From assembly GCA_028284365.1 (NCBI GenBank), contig JANQRW010000029.1:1-54708 (forward strand): a stretch of DNA of 54,708 bases, written 5' to 3'. Positions 20,234 through 30,106 of the stretch are shown piece after piece (the first letter of the stretch is position 1; every line of letters starts with the position of its first letter). The notes beneath the pieces were generated by a model, which ran no database searches, was not told the origin of the DNA, and saw nothing but the letters and a program-made list of their open reading frames with translations. Source of the stretch: Marinicella sp. (GTDB taxonomy: Bacteria > Pseudomonadota > Gammaproteobacteria > Xanthomonadales > Marinicellaceae). Position numbers and translations under genes: made by a program.

Positions 20234-20521
20234 ATGTCAATTAATCGTAAAGAATTAGAAGAAATTGCCACCTTGGCACAACTGAATATTCCTGAAGACC
20301 AAACTGAGGAAATTACTGCTTCGTTGAATCAGGTGATGGGTATGATCGAACACATCAACGATGCCAATACCGATGCGGTGGAACCGATGGCGAACCCCAT
20401 TGGTGGTCAACAGCAGATTAGAGCGGATGAGGTCACCGATCAATCACATAAAGATGAACTGCTGAAATTGGCCACACATGCCGATGAGGATCATTATTTA
20501 GTGCCTAAAGTAATTGAGTGA
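20234..20521 (+). CDS. gatC: Asp/Glu-tRNA amidotransferase subunit C
   Basis: GatC is the small linker subunit that stabilises the GatA-GatB contact in the complex that converts Glu-tRNA(Gln), and Asp-tRNA(Asn) where needed, to the amide form. The 95-residue product has the family pattern: LEEIATLAQLNIPEDQ at the N-terminus, a central MIEHINDANTDAVEPMANP, and RADEVTDQSHKDELL near the C-terminus. It is the first gene of the gatCAB operon and diverges from mreB. Confidence 0.96.
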   Translation: MSINRKELEEIATLAQLNIPEDQTEEITASLNQVMGMIEHINDANTDAVEPMANPIGGQQQIRADEVTDQSHKDELLKLATHADEDHYLVPKVIE

Positions 20522-20543
20522 ACAACAAAAGGAATTTGACCCA

Positions 20544-21989
20544 ATGATTAATCTTAGTATCAGACAATTATCTGAGATGTTACAGGAGCAACAAATCAGT
20601 GCACAAGAGCTGTGTGCTGTTTATTATGATCGATGTGTTGCACATAATGAGACAACCCATGCCTTGATAACCCAGCGCCAGGAATTGTGCGCTGCTGAAA
20701 TGCTGCAAGCTGAAAAAGGCATTGAAACTGGACAGTTACTGGCGGGTATTCCGTTGGCACATAAAGATTTGTTTTGTACCCGGGGTATTAAAACCACTTG
20801 TGGCTCAAAAATGTTGGCTGAATTTATACCACCCTATGATGCCACAGCAGTGGCTAGGCTCAAGCATGCTGGTATGATAAATCTGGCCAAAACCAACATG
20901 GATGAATTTGCTATGGGCTCGTCCAATGAGCATTCAGCTTTCAATCCAGTCAACAATCCATGGGACTTAAGTAGAGTTCCGGGTGGTTCATCAGGGGGCT
21001 CAGCAGCGGCAGTGGCTGCGCGCATGGTGCCCGTTGCCACGGGTTCTGATACGGGTGGTTCAATCAGACAACCAGCTGCCTTTTGTGGCATCACCGGCAT
21101 CAAACCCAGTTACGGTCGAGTTTCGAGATATGGCATGGTGGCCTTTGCCTCTTCTCTGGATCAGGGTGGCGTAATGGCTGTCTCAGCTGATGATTGTGGT
21201 TTGGTCTTGGCAGCCATGACCGGACATGATCCTTTGGATTCAACTTCAGCACCAGAAAAACCTTTGCAATGGAAAAAACCAAATGATACCAGCCTCAAAG
21301 GATTAAAGGTTGGTGTTACTCAAGTCTGGATTGATTCTTTGCAAGATGGGGGTGTCAAAAAGAGGACATTGGAAGCCATTGAATACTTCAAGCAACAAGG
21401 TGCTGAAATTATTGATATTAACTTGCCTCATGCTGATTTAGCAGTGTCTGCTTACTATGTTTTGGCGCCGGCAGAGTGTTCCTCAAATTTATCTCGTTTT
21501 GATGGTGTTCGATTTGGTCATCAAGCCAATGACGCCCATAATTTAGAAAGTTTGTATCGTCAAAGTCGCAGTGAAGGTTTTGGTTCCGAAGTTAAAAAAC
21601 GTATCATGATTGGCGCTTGGGCATTATCAGCTGGTTACTATGATGCTTACTACCTCAAAGCCCAGAAAGTGCGGCGTTTAATCAGTGAAGATTTCAAACA
21701 GGCTTTTGCTGAAGTTGATGTCATTGCTTGCCCTGTTTCACCGGAATTACCGTTCAAACATGGTGAAAAAGCTGATGGTGTGAGTATGTATCAAGCAGAT
21801 AAATTCACCATTCCGGCATCCTTGGCTGGGCTGCCTTGCCTGTCAATGCCAATCGGTTTTTCTGAAGGATTACCAGTGGGATTACAATTAATTGGTGGTT
21901 ACTTTGATGAACAATCGATTTTATCAGTAGCTGATAAATACCAACAAGACCATGATCATCATTTACGGATACCGGAGGCTTTTGTATGA
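20544..21989 (+). CDS. gatA: Glu-tRNA(Gln)/Asp-tRNA(Asn) amidotransferase subunit A
   Basis: GatA releases ammonia from glutamine for the transamidation done by GatB. The amidase-signature catalytic triad is present: Lys in IPLAHKDLF, the cis-Ser in GSDTGGSIRQPA and the nucleophilic Ser region GGSSGGSAAAVA. I prefer the ATG at 20544, which follows AAAGGAA by nine bases, giving 481 residues; a longer frame from TTG at 20514 would overlap gatC. The stop overlaps the gatB start by four bases. Confidence 0.96.
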   Translation: MINLSIRQLSEMLQEQQISAQELCAVYYDRCVAHNETTHALITQRQELCAAEMLQAEKGIETGQLLAGIPLAHKDLFCTRGIKTTCGSKMLAEFIPPYDATAVARLKHAGMINLAKTNMDEFAMGSSNEHSAFNPVNNPWDLSRVPGGSSGGSAAAVAARMVPVATGSDTGGSIRQPAAFCGITGIKPSYGRVSRYGMVAFASSLDQGGVMAVSADDCGLVLAAMTGHDPLDSTSAPEKPLQWKKPNDTSLKGLKVGVTQVWIDSLQDGGVKKRTLEAIEYFKQQGAEIIDINLPHADLAVSAYYVLAPAECSSNLSRFDGVRFGHQANDAHNLESLYRQSRSEGFGSEVKKRIMIGAWALSAGYYDAYYLKAQKVRRLISEDFKQAFAEVDVIACPVSPELPFKHGEKADGVSMYQADKFTIPASLAGLPCLSMPIGFSEGLPVGLQLIGGYFDEQSILSVADKYQQDHDHHLRIPEAFV

Positions 21990-23446
21990 ACGCTTTGCCT
22001 AAAAACCTGGGGGATCGATGGGAAATGGTGATTGGTTTGGAAATCCATGTGCGTTTGGATACGAACAGTAAACTGTTTTCGGGCATGAAAGCCAGTTATG
22101 GTGCGTCACCTAATTCACAAGTCAGTTTTTTAGATGCAGGATTACCTGGCACCTTACCGGTTATTAATCAAAAAGCTTTGGCGTACGCAATTCGATTCGG
22201 TTTGGCTGTTGATGCAGAAATTCCACCAGTAACGATTTTTGCCAGGAAGAATTATTTTTATCCTGATTTGCCTAAAGGATACCAAATCAGTCAGATGGAT
22301 GATCCGATTGTAGGAAAAGGGCACATTGAAATCACAACAGAAGCTGGTGAAAAAGTCATCGAAATCACCCGCGCACATTTAGAAGAAGATGCCGGCAAGT
22401 CTATTCATGACAAATATGACCGTTATTCCGCCATTGATTTGAACCGAGCTGGTACCCCCTTGATTGAAGTGGTTTCCGAGCCACAAATGTCGAATGCCAA
22501 AGAAGCAGTGGCATACATGCGTGAGATCTACACTCGTGTTACTCACTTAGGTATTTGTGATGGCAATCTACAAGAAGGTTCGTTCCGCTGTGATGCCAAC
22601 GTTTCGGTTAGACCCAAGGGCGAAAAAGAATTAGGAACCCGGGCGGAAATTAAAAACCTTAACTCATTTAGATTCATTGAAAAAGCCATTAATTTTGAGG
22701 CCAAGCGTCAAATTAAGCTGCTTGAAGCAGGTGATAAAGTGATTCAGGAAACGCGCCTTTATGACGCAGATAAGGACCAAACTCGTTCGATGCGCAGCAA
22801 AGAAAATGCCAATGATTACCGTTATTTTCCTGATCCTGACCAGCTGCCTATCCGAATTACAGAGGAAATGATTGAAGCACAACGACAATGTTTGCCTGAG
22901 TTTCCTGCACAAAAAATTCAACGTTATGTGGATGAATTGGGTTTAAAAGCGGATGATGCCATGATCATCGCTAATGACATCAACATGTCCACTTTTTTTG
23001 AAGCTTCAGGTAAACAATCAAAAGCACAAGCTGATTTAAATGCCAAATTTTTGCTGGGTGAGTTCAGTGCGTTGTTGAATACTCAAGGACAATCAATCGA
23101 AGATTCCAGGATAGATGTGGTATCGTATGCAGGGTTGTTGGATGAGATTGAGTCAGGTGCTATTTCTCGAAAAGTAGCTAAACAAGTACTTGATGAGATG
23201 TGGGAAAGTGGCAAAAGTGCCAGCGAAATTATCACAAGCAAGGGGCTGGGGCAGATTTCAGATGTATCTGCTTTGAATGAATTGATTGCGCAAGTGATTG
23301 CCGATAATCCGAGTCAGGTGGCAGATTACAGAAGTGGTAATACGAAAATGTTTAATTACTTCATCGGCCAAATCATGAAACAAACCAAAGGGCAGGCCAA
23401 TCCTGTCCAAACCAAACAACTTTTAGAGGAATTATTAAATGAGTAG
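21986..23446 (+). CDS. gatB: Asp/Glu-tRNA amidotransferase subunit B
   Basis: GatB binds the mischarged tRNA, activates the side-chain carboxyl with ATP and amidates it with ammonia from GatA. The 486-residue product begins with the family core WEMVIGLEIHVRLDTNSKLFS, has FYPDLPKGYQISQ and LNRAGTPLIEVVSEP, RADANVS-type FRCDANVSVRPKG, and ends in the helical YqeY-like tail (KMFNYFIGQIMKQTKGQANP). It overlaps gatA by 4 bases and the kinase gene by 8, so all four are likely cotranscribed. Confidence 0.97.
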   Translation: MNALPKNLGDRWEMVIGLEIHVRLDTNSKLFSGMKASYGASPNSQVSFLDAGLPGTLPVINQKALAYAIRFGLAVDAEIPPVTIFARKNYFYPDLPKGYQISQMDDPIVGKGHIEITTEAGEKVIEITRAHLEEDAGKSIHDKYDRYSAIDLNRAGTPLIEVVSEPQMSNAKEAVAYMREIYTRVTHLGICDGNLQEGSFRCDANVSVRPKGEKELGTRAEIKNLNSFRFIEKAINFEAKRQIKLLEAGDKVIQETRLYDADKDQTRSMRSKENANDYRYFPDPDQLPIRITEEMIEAQRQCLPEFPAQKIQRYVDELGLKADDAMIIANDINMSTFFEASGKQSKAQADLNAKFLLGEFSALLNTQGQSIEDSRIDVVSYAGLLDEIESGAISRKVAKQVLDEMWESGKSASEIITSKGLGQISDVSALNELIAQVIADNPSQVADYRSGNTKMFNYFIGQIMKQTKGQANPVQTKQLLEELLNE

Positions 23447-24374
23447 AGCGTTAATTTGTGGGTCATTGGCCTTTGATAACATCATGGTCTTTGAAGACGA
23501 GTTTGCTAACCATATCTTGCCAGAACAAATTCATAAGCTGAACATTTCTTTCATGGTTCCTAGTTTAAGTCGCGTCTTTGGTGGTGTGGCGGGTAACATT
23601 GCATATAACTTAAAAATGATTGGTGGAACTCCGGTTCCCATGGGTGTGGTTGGTAGTGATTTTGATGTCTATTATCAGCGCTTGAAAAGCTTAGGTATTT
23701 CAGTGGAAGCTGTGAAAACCAAAGAAGGACATTTTACCCCACAAGCTTATATCACCACTGACATGAAGAACAACCAGATCACAGCATTCCATCCTGGTGC
23801 CATGAATTTCTCACATGAAAACCATGTCAAAGATTACCAGGACATTGAGATTGGCATTGTTGGACCGGATGGTCGTGATGGCATGCTCCAACACGCACAA
23901 GAATTCGCCGATTCAAACATTCCGTTCATTTTTGACCCCGGTCAGGCGATGCCCTTGTTTGATGGTGATGATTTAAAACAATTCATCAATCAAGCCACCT
24001 GGATGGCAGTTAATGATTATGAATATGAATTGGTCCATGATCGCACTGGCATGGACGCGCGAGAAATTTCAAATCACTTGGATGCCTTGATTGTGACTCG
24101 TGGAGAAAAAGGTTCAGAAGTTTATGCAGATGGAACCATGTACCACATTCCAGTGGTTAAAGCTGAGAAAATTGTCGACCCGACAGGTTGTGGTGACGCT
24201 TATCGCGCTGGATTGCTCTATGGTTTAACCAATGGTTTAGACTTCCAGACCACTGGCAGAATTGCATCGTTGTTGGGCAGCATCAAGATTGCTACTGCTG
24301 GTACCCAAAACCACTATATTTCCAAAAAGGATTTCCGCGCCAGATTTTTAGAGGAGTTTGGATACGCTTATTGA
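23439..24374 (+). CDS. PfkB-family carbohydrate/adenosine kinase
   Basis: This 311-residue enzyme is a ribokinase-fold (PfkB) kinase. The N-terminal substrate region contains GGVAGNIAYNLKMIGG, the first family signature, and the C-terminal signature is VDPTGCGDAYRAGLLYGL with the catalytic base aspartate in the GCGDA loop. Similar proteins are often annotated adenosine kinase or nucleoside/sugar kinase. The substrate cannot be fixed from sequence alone. It overlaps gatB by eight bases, so it is the distal gene of the gatCAB operon. It is the last core gene before the CRISPR island. Confidence 0.85.
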   Translation: MSRALICGSLAFDNIMVFEDEFANHILPEQIHKLNISFMVPSLSRVFGGVAGNIAYNLKMIGGTPVPMGVVGSDFDVYYQRLKSLGISVEAVKTKEGHFTPQAYITTDMKNNQITAFHPGAMNFSHENHVKDYQDIEIGIVGPDGRDGMLQHAQEFADSNIPFIFDPGQAMPLFDGDDLKQFINQATWMAVNDYEYELVHDRTGMDAREISNHLDALIVTRGEKGSEVYADGTMYHIPVVKAEKIVDPTGCGDAYRAGLLYGLTNGLDFQTTGRIASLLGSIKIATAGTQNHYISKKDFRARFLEEFGYAY

Positions 24375-24580
24375 TATCCAATAGATGATTTGAAAAAAGC
24401 AAAGCATAAGTAATCCAGAAAAATTCACCCCAGATGAACACAGGGTATGTTTATTCATTGTTTTATTTGCTCTTAGTTAGCTGAAAAGAAGGTATTATTC
24501 GCTTATTAATTAAAATGTTGGGCTGATCGGAGAGAAGTCCAACCCGCCTTGCTCATCGCGGAATTGAATGAGCATATCAC
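24375..24580. other. Intergenic, 5' flank of the type II-C array
   Basis: This AT-rich stretch of 206 bases precedes the first repeat in the direction of crRNA transcription. It contains two short inverted repeats: GTTGG 24517-24521 with CCAAC 24539-24543, and GCTCAT 24551-24556 with ATGAGC near 24568-24573, seven bases before the first repeat. They could act in adaptation or transcription, or be chance. No gene is visible. Confidence 0.4.
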
Positions 24581-25603
24581 GTTGCGGTTTTAAGCCGAGT
24601 TCTTTTGAAGTAAAATTCCGGGGTTGATTGTAAAATACAGGCCATAGTTGCGGTTTTAAGCCGAGTTCTTTTGAAGTAAAATAACACCGTATTTTTTTGC
24701 TAATTCAATGCTGTTGCGGTTTTAAGCCGAGTTCTTTTGAAGTAAAATCTCCATTCAGTTTATTAATAAAGATAAAGCGTTGCGGTTTTAAGCCGAGTTC
24801 TTTTGAAGTAAAATAAATGAACGTTTATTATTAAAGGTATCTAAGTTGCGGTTTTAAGCCGAGTTCTTTTGAAGTAAAATAATTAATACTTGTACTATTA
24901 GTACATCATAGTTGCGGTTTTAAGCCGAGTTCTTTTGAAGTAAAATATTATTTACTTAACTTGGAATATATTATAAGTTGCGGTTTTAAGCCGAGTTCTT
25001 TTGAAGTAAAATTGTTTCAAGTGTCGCCCATGCTGAGAAGTGTTGCGGTTTTAAGCCGAGTTCTTTTGAAGTAAAATACTCATTGATGATGCGAACACAT
25101 GTAAAGGTTGCGGTTTTAAGCCGAGTTCTTTTGAAGTAAAATCTACAACCGCTACAACCGCGACAACCGCTAGTTGCGGTTTTAAGCCGAGTTCTTTTGA
25201 AGTAAAATGACATAACGCATTAAATCAAGCATCCTATAGTTGCGGTTTTAAGCCGAGTTCTTTTGAAGTAAAATTTCGTGCAGTATGGTATGCAACCCCG
25301 TTATGTTGCGGTTTTAAGCCGAGTTCTTTTGAAGTAAAATGGTGGCGGAATTAGACGCTAACTATGGCAGTTGCGGTTTTAAGCCGAGTTCTTTTGAAGT
25401 AAAATCGAACAGGTCATCAAAGGCACCACCAGAAAGTTGCGGTTTTAAGCCGAGTTCTTTTGAAGTAAAATCTTCCCTCTGTATGGGTCTAATCCATAGT
25501 AGTTGCGGTTTTAAGCCGAGTTCTTTTGAAGTAAAATAGCTTCTTTCAACGGAAATGTTCAAACTTTGTTGCGGTTTTAAGCCGAGTTCTTTTGAAGTAA
25601 AAT
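24581..25603 (+). CRISPR. Type II-C CRISPR array, 16 repeats, 15 spacers
   Basis: Sixteen identical 36-base repeats start at 24581 and end at 25603. The repeat begins GTTGCGGTTTTAAGC and ends TTTTGAAGTAAAAT. Spacers are 29 or 30 bases. The plus strand is the crRNA strand, because the tracrRNA anti-repeat at 30322-30355 is complementary to it. The array is therefore transcribed towards cas2, opposite to the cas genes, as in Neisseria type II-C loci. Each repeat ends in TAAAAT, a good -10 element, so each spacer may have its own promoter as known in Neisseria. No repeat at either end is visibly degenerate. The spacer at 25143-25172 is a nine-base tandem repeat. Confidence 0.98.
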
Positions 25604-25686
25604 AGGAGGCAGTATCTTGTTGATATACAAACAAATGCTGTCTCTTTGTCTTAACAGGTTTTATTGTTGTGATTGTTTTTTTGCGA

Positions 25687-26013
25687 TTAAAACAGCAGTA
25701 ATTGTTCCACTTGATCAGTAAACTTTTCAATTTCATTATTTTTTATGCTAATGATTTGAGCAAATTGTTTATCAGTAAAAAACAAAATACTGACGTTGCC
25801 TGGCGGTGTATTTGATTTGATTTTTCTGACCATTCTATTGGCTTTTTCTCTTACACCAACAAATTTGAAATAAACTGATAACTGTGACATTTCAAAACCA
25901 TTGTCTTTGAGAAAATTTCTGAAGCCATTGGCACGTCGTCGATCTCTATCTGTTATGGTTGGCAGGTCGAACATCACAATCATCCACATCAGTCTATATC
26001 CTGATACTTTCAT
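25687..26013 (-). CDS. cas2: CRISPR-associated endonuclease Cas2 (type II)
   Basis: Cas2 is the dimeric core on which Cas1 assembles to integrate new spacers. The 108-residue product has the family start YRLMWMIVMFDLPT with the metal-binding aspartate, then RRRANGFRNFLKDNGFEMSQ and a VSILFFTDKQF strand, which is typical of type II-C Cas2. It overlaps cas1 by four bases and ends 83 bases from the last repeat. Confidence 0.96.
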   Translation of the reverse strand: MKVSGYRLMWMIVMFDLPTITDRDRRRANGFRNFLKDNGFEMSQLSVYFKFVGVREKANRMVRKIKSNTPPGNVSILFFTDKQFAQIISIKNNEIEKFTDQVEQLLLF

Positions 26014-26912
26014 GTTTTTATTTTTAGCTTTTTATAATTGGCCTTGGGTATTTGTAGCTTGTCTTTTGCTTCCAAATAACTGACTGCAAGTGATTGGGCC
26101 ATCATTTTCATGCTGTTTTGCACGATGGTCCATCGAGTTTTGTGTCGAATCAAAAGCTTCAGTTGAGCAGTTAATAAACTTTTGCTTTGCCGGTTGATTT
26201 CTTCAAAACCATTTTGTAGGCAATGAATAACAGTTAAGTCTGTGATTGGCCTGAATGGCTCAATCAAGTCATCAATCACACAAAAAGCATTACGTTGGTT
26301 GCTGTGATGAATACCCAAAGATGGTAACAAACCAGCAGCTACTACATATCTGGCCAAAGCCGAACGCAGAATGATGTAACCGTAGTTAAGCAGTGCGTTT
26401 GGCTCATCACCAAAACGTGTACGCCTGAATTGATCGCCAAACAGGCTTTGCCAGTAGTGTTTTGCTGCTTGAGCCTCGATGTTGTGTCGGTCTCCTGCTG
26501 TTACTCGCTCCACCAATGGTTCAATTGCCTCAGTGGTTTTACCACAGTATTTCAGGGCGGCAATTTGATGTTTGATTTTGGCTTTTATTATTCTTTGCCA
26601 CAGTTTGTTGTTTAAGCCTTTACTTGCATTAGCCTGTGCACTGGCGATTTTGCTCCCTTGGAAGTGGGAAGATAATGGTGTGACACAGGAAACAGGCATA
26701 AAGCTTTGGTCAGTAATCACTAATGGGATATTGTGTTGTGCCAATCTGACCAACAGGTTCTGTGTAAAAGTGATACCATGGGCCTTGGTGATGATGCTGG
26801 TGAGGTAGTCAAAGGGAATTTGTTTGACAACTTCACCTTTGTTTGAGATTTTAATAAAACCTCTATTACAAGACAAATGACAAGCCAGTTCACTGATCTC
26901 TAAAATACTCAT
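26010..26912 (-). CDS. cas1: CRISPR-associated endonuclease Cas1 (type II-C)
   Basis: Cas1 is the integrase that inserts spacers. The 300-residue product has the type II layout: an N-terminal beta domain with ISNKGEVVKQIPFDYLTSII, then the helical catalytic domain with RVTAGDRHNIEAQAAKHYW (containing the metal-binding glutamate), GDEPNALLNYGYIILRSALARYVV, GLLPSLGIHHSNQRNAFCVIDDLIEPFRP. The conserved E, H and D residues are all present. It begins within the cas9 stop (TGATG) and ends overlapping cas2. Confidence 0.96.
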   Translation of the reverse strand: MSILEISELACHLSCNRGFIKISNKGEVVKQIPFDYLTSIITKAHGITFTQNLLVRLAQHNIPLVITDQSFMPVSCVTPLSSHFQGSKIASAQANASKGLNNKLWQRIIKAKIKHQIAALKYCGKTTEAIEPLVERVTAGDRHNIEAQAAKHYWQSLFGDQFRRTRFGDEPNALLNYGYIILRSALARYVVAAGLLPSLGIHHSNQRNAFCVIDDLIEPFRPITDLTVIHCLQNGFEEINRQSKSLLTAQLKLLIRHKTRWTIVQNSMKMMAQSLAVSYLEAKDKLQIPKANYKKLKIKT

Positions 26913-29900
26913 CAGTGTTTTTTGGCATGGCCGGGGTCATAAATCTTACCAATGGGTGAAACAAACAGTTTTCTGGCATTGTATTTTTGTAATGATGATG
27001 ACGATGTGTTCGTTTGTGTTTTTTGTTTGGTTGTGGCGTCATTATGATGTCTTAAAACAATTTGCCCCTTAGCAGATAACTTTTGAACTCGACAAATTTG
27101 TCTTTCATTATTTTTGTCTATGGCTACCATATCATTAATTTGTAACCTCATCACCTTGTAGGCTGTGGGATTATCCTTGCGCCATTGTGGTAAGAATTCT
27201 TTTTGGTTGGCATAAAATGTTTGGACCACTTCACATTGCCACTTGCCTGCTTTTTTGCCCTTGGTTGGGCACCAGATTTCAACACAGAAATTATTGCCAC
27301 CAATCACATGACGGTAGGCCTTGTTATTTCTGTCTTTGATCGGTATTAAACTGTCTTTTTTAACGTGGACTCTGACTTTTTTAAGTCTTTGGTAAGGATT
27401 GTTGTGACTGTTTTCCTTGTATTGCTCAATGGCGCTCTCGTATTCTTTTTTGGTATCGCCAAAGTTTTCAAATATCCTGCTGATGTCTTCACGAATTCTT
27501 TTGCTGGCGATTTCTTTGATATCTTGTAACTTTTTAAAATTATCAGCAGTTAAATCTTTACGAATGGCGTAAACAGAGCCATCAATCTGACCGTAGTTGG
27601 TGTCCTCATGCAAAGAACCTGTGGTTGCTCCTTTGGCAATGGCTTTTTGTGCGCCTTTGTGATCCAGTTTATGAGAAATAATCATATTCTGTAGTTTGAG
27701 TTTGATTTTTTCAAGGTCAAACCCCTGAAATGGTGGCTCCAAATCAAGCATTAATTTGTGGCTTTCCTGTTTCCGTGCTCGCTGGTTGGCTCTGGCCAGT
27801 TTTCGCATCGCACTGGTATCTGTTAATGCCACAACTATAGCATCTATGGCATGATGATGGTGTTGTGTTCTGTCTTTGGTGAATTTCCCGCCAATCATGT
27901 TATGCGTGAACTGTTCCAGTCCCCAGTGGTGCCGCAGGTCGCTGGTAAACTTACCTTTAATTGCTTTAACCGTATGCGGCCCTGACACAAATTCAGCATA
28001 TTGGTGTGCCAATTTAGACATATAGCGTGTGTCGTTTAATTGCCGTTGAATGTATTGCCCTTCCTTGCTGTCTTTGAACCTTTCTATGGCATCAGGTAAA
28101 AAACGCCAGAATTTACGTTCCATATTTTTGGCTCTGGCAATGATGTCATCCCAGTTGTATTCATCAGGGCTGTGACCGAATGCTTCGTAAGGTGTTTTAT
28201 TGCCTTTAAATCTGTTGGCGCGCTGAAAACACAGCATTTTGTTGTTCCTTGAATCGTCGAATGATCGAGAGAAAGGAATGATGTGTTCGATTTCCACCAG
28301 TGGTGAGAATAAATACTCGTCGTTAATGGTGTCACCAGTGAGCGGACAGCAACGTTGTTCAGGTTGTTTTGCCAAATCCTCCCACAGTTTGTATTTCATG
28401 CGGTTGTTGTAGCTGGGAAAGTGTCCGTGTTCTGTAAGAAAAGCATTGATTCTTTGATTTTCTTTTTGGTTTGCGGCTTGATTTTTTTTTAGCTCACTGA
28501 GCTGTTTAGTGCCCAAAGTGACATTTCTTGCCAGTTCAATATGAATTTGTTTGGGAGGCTCACCATATTTTTTCACCAGTTCGTTAATAATGATTTTGAA
28601 TTGATTCAATGCCATGTGGACGGTGGGGTTATTGATTTTTCCAAAGTACTCTTCAGGCTTGTTTTTGTCCTTAAAAGTTCCGCCAATGACTGCTTTAGGC
28701 AGGGCTTCACCATAGTACGGCAAATTACCAAAAGGAAAGAGTTCACCAGTCCTCTGATCACTGTGATTGATGCCAGCAGCAGTACAGGCATCGCTATAAA
28801 TTATACCTGTTTTCAGGTGCGGCATGATTTTTTGGATTGCTTTCAGAGAAACATGACCAAAGCCTGGGGCTAATCGTGATTTGGTCTGTATCAATTGGTT
28901 AATTTGATCATCAGAAAGGGTTTTGCTTACTTCTGAAAAGAATTTGTTTAGTTTTTGGTTCAATTCAGAGTTGTTTTGCCCCGTAACGATGATATCCACC
29001 AACTTACGAAGATTGGCTAATGATAAATCTGCCCAAATTTCTGACAAAATTGGTTGCAAAAGTGCCGAGGTGGTATCTGCCTTAAGGCCATCTCTGGACT
29101 CTTCCATGTTGAATTTCAAGTTGATACCACTGCCCAATAGTTTTCTGATTTTAGTCCAACTAAGTATTTTATCTTTACGCAACTCACTGAAATTTTTGGT
29201 TAAGTGATTGATAATTTTTTGTTTTTGGTCTTGTGTCATTGATAGGACAGATTGATTTTCTTTGACAAAATCAAGGTGGTTGACTTCTTGAAAGATTCGG
29301 AAATGCTGGACCTCTACATATGCAGAACGTGCGCGTTTTTCACCGTTAATTAAACTGCAAAAACCGGGCTCAGGAAGTTTTAATGGTCGCTGGAAGAAAA
29401 TGATGTCTTTTAGTTTTTGTATAGCATCATTTGTTAAAACACCAGGGTGAAATTTTTTTTGAACAGCCAAAATTTGATCAACTTCCTGCTGATACATCGT
29501 TCTGTTTGTATAAATTTCGTATTCATTGTTGTTAGCTTTCATGCGAGTGGGCTTTCCTGATTGTAAACGAAGATAGAGGAATTGTCCCAATGTCATTTCT
29601 GTGTCTTCAAGCATTTTTTCTAAATCATCGATTCCTTTTTTTAAGCCTTTTTGTTCACTTTTATCTGCTCTTTGATCGGCTACCAGGTTGCTTTTGAATC
29701 CACGTCTTTGGTTAATGTGAAACAGCACTCTGCCAATTTCATATAAACTTATTTGCTTTTTAACAGCTTTATCCCTGAGCTCATAAGGATTGGTTTTGGC
29801 TAGTTCAGAACGTTCTGTTCTGGTTTGTGGTTGAAGCCCTATCAAAATCATGTATTTTAGTAATGTTTTTCGACGCATGATATAACGATCATGGTTTCTG

Positions 29901-30082
29901 CTGGCACCACGCTTTTCTCTGCGATTTACTGAAGTTGGTTTATTTGTCTTTGCTTCTCGACCTGATGGAAAAATTCTGACCCCAAAATCTTCTATTTTGG
30001 TGGGCATCAAGTTTTCGTCAAGAATAATGATGGCCCAGCCAATTGATGTAAATCCCAAATCAAACCCGACTCTATAGTGCAT
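26912..30082 (-). CDS. cas9: Cas9 RNA-guided endonuclease, type II-C
   Basis: Cas9 cuts both strands of DNA matching the crRNA. I start it at ATG 30082 (MHYRVGFDLGFTS), preceded by GGA at eight bases, giving 1056 residues, a compact II-C size. RuvC-I has Asp8 in GFDLG, followed by an arginine-rich bridge helix (VNRREKRGASRNHDRYIMRR, about 50-70). RuvC-II has Glu516 in IELARNV. The HNH domain has EIEH with His600 and FDDSRNNK. RuvC-III has HHHHAIDAIVV with Asp747. The C-terminal third should recognise the PAM. All catalytic residues are intact, so the protein should be active. The upstream TTG at 30097 would add five unconserved residues. The gene is followed directly by cas1 and cas2 with no csn2 or cas4, which defines II-C. 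Confidence 0.98.
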   Translation of the reverse strand: MHYRVGFDLGFTSIGWAIIILDENLMPTKIEDFGVRIFPSGREAKTNKPTSVNRREKRGASRNHDRYIMRRKTLLKYMILIGLQPQTRTERSELAKTNPYELRDKAVKKQISLYEIGRVLFHINQRRGFKSNLVADQRADKSEQKGLKKGIDDLEKMLEDTEMTLGQFLYLRLQSGKPTRMKANNNEYEIYTNRTMYQQEVDQILAVQKKFHPGVLTNDAIQKLKDIIFFQRPLKLPEPGFCSLINGEKRARSAYVEVQHFRIFQEVNHLDFVKENQSVLSMTQDQKQKIINHLTKNFSELRKDKILSWTKIRKLLGSGINLKFNMEESRDGLKADTTSALLQPILSEIWADLSLANLRKLVDIIVTGQNNSELNQKLNKFFSEVSKTLSDDQINQLIQTKSRLAPGFGHVSLKAIQKIMPHLKTGIIYSDACTAAGINHSDQRTGELFPFGNLPYYGEALPKAVIGGTFKDKNKPEEYFGKINNPTVHMALNQFKIIINELVKKYGEPPKQIHIELARNVTLGTKQLSELKKNQAANQKENQRINAFLTEHGHFPSYNNRMKYKLWEDLAKQPEQRCCPLTGDTINDEYLFSPLVEIEHIIPFSRSFDDSRNNKMLCFQRANRFKGNKTPYEAFGHSPDEYNWDDIIARAKNMERKFWRFLPDAIERFKDSKEGQYIQRQLNDTRYMSKLAHQYAEFVSGPHTVKAIKGKFTSDLRHHWGLEQFTHNMIGGKFTKDRTQHHHHAIDAIVVALTDTSAMRKLARANQRARKQESHKLMLDLEPPFQGFDLEKIKLKLQNMIISHKLDHKGAQKAIAKGATTGSLHEDTNYGQIDGSVYAIRKDLTADNFKKLQDIKEIASKRIREDISRIFENFGDTKKEYESAIEQYKENSHNNPYQRLKKVRVHVKKDSLIPIKDRNNKAYRHVIGGNNFCVEIWCPTKGKKAGKWQCEVVQTFYANQKEFLPQWRKDNPTAYKVMRLQINDMVAIDKNNERQICRVQKLSAKGQIVLRHHNDATTKQKTQTNTSSSSLQKYNARKLFVSPIGKIYDPGHAKKH

Positions 30083-30106
30083 TGCTAAATTCCACAATAA
30101 AAGTAT

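Noticed and set aside
24375-24580. Possible second tracrRNA or scaRNA near the II-C array
   Set aside because: The inverted repeats there show no complementarity to the CRISPR repeat; the tracrRNA is clearly at 30322.
24986-25736. Reading frames with repeated FTSKELGLKPQ over the II-C array
   Set aside because: Same artefact: the 66-base period keeps frame. The left end of one frame also overlaps the real cas2 gene.
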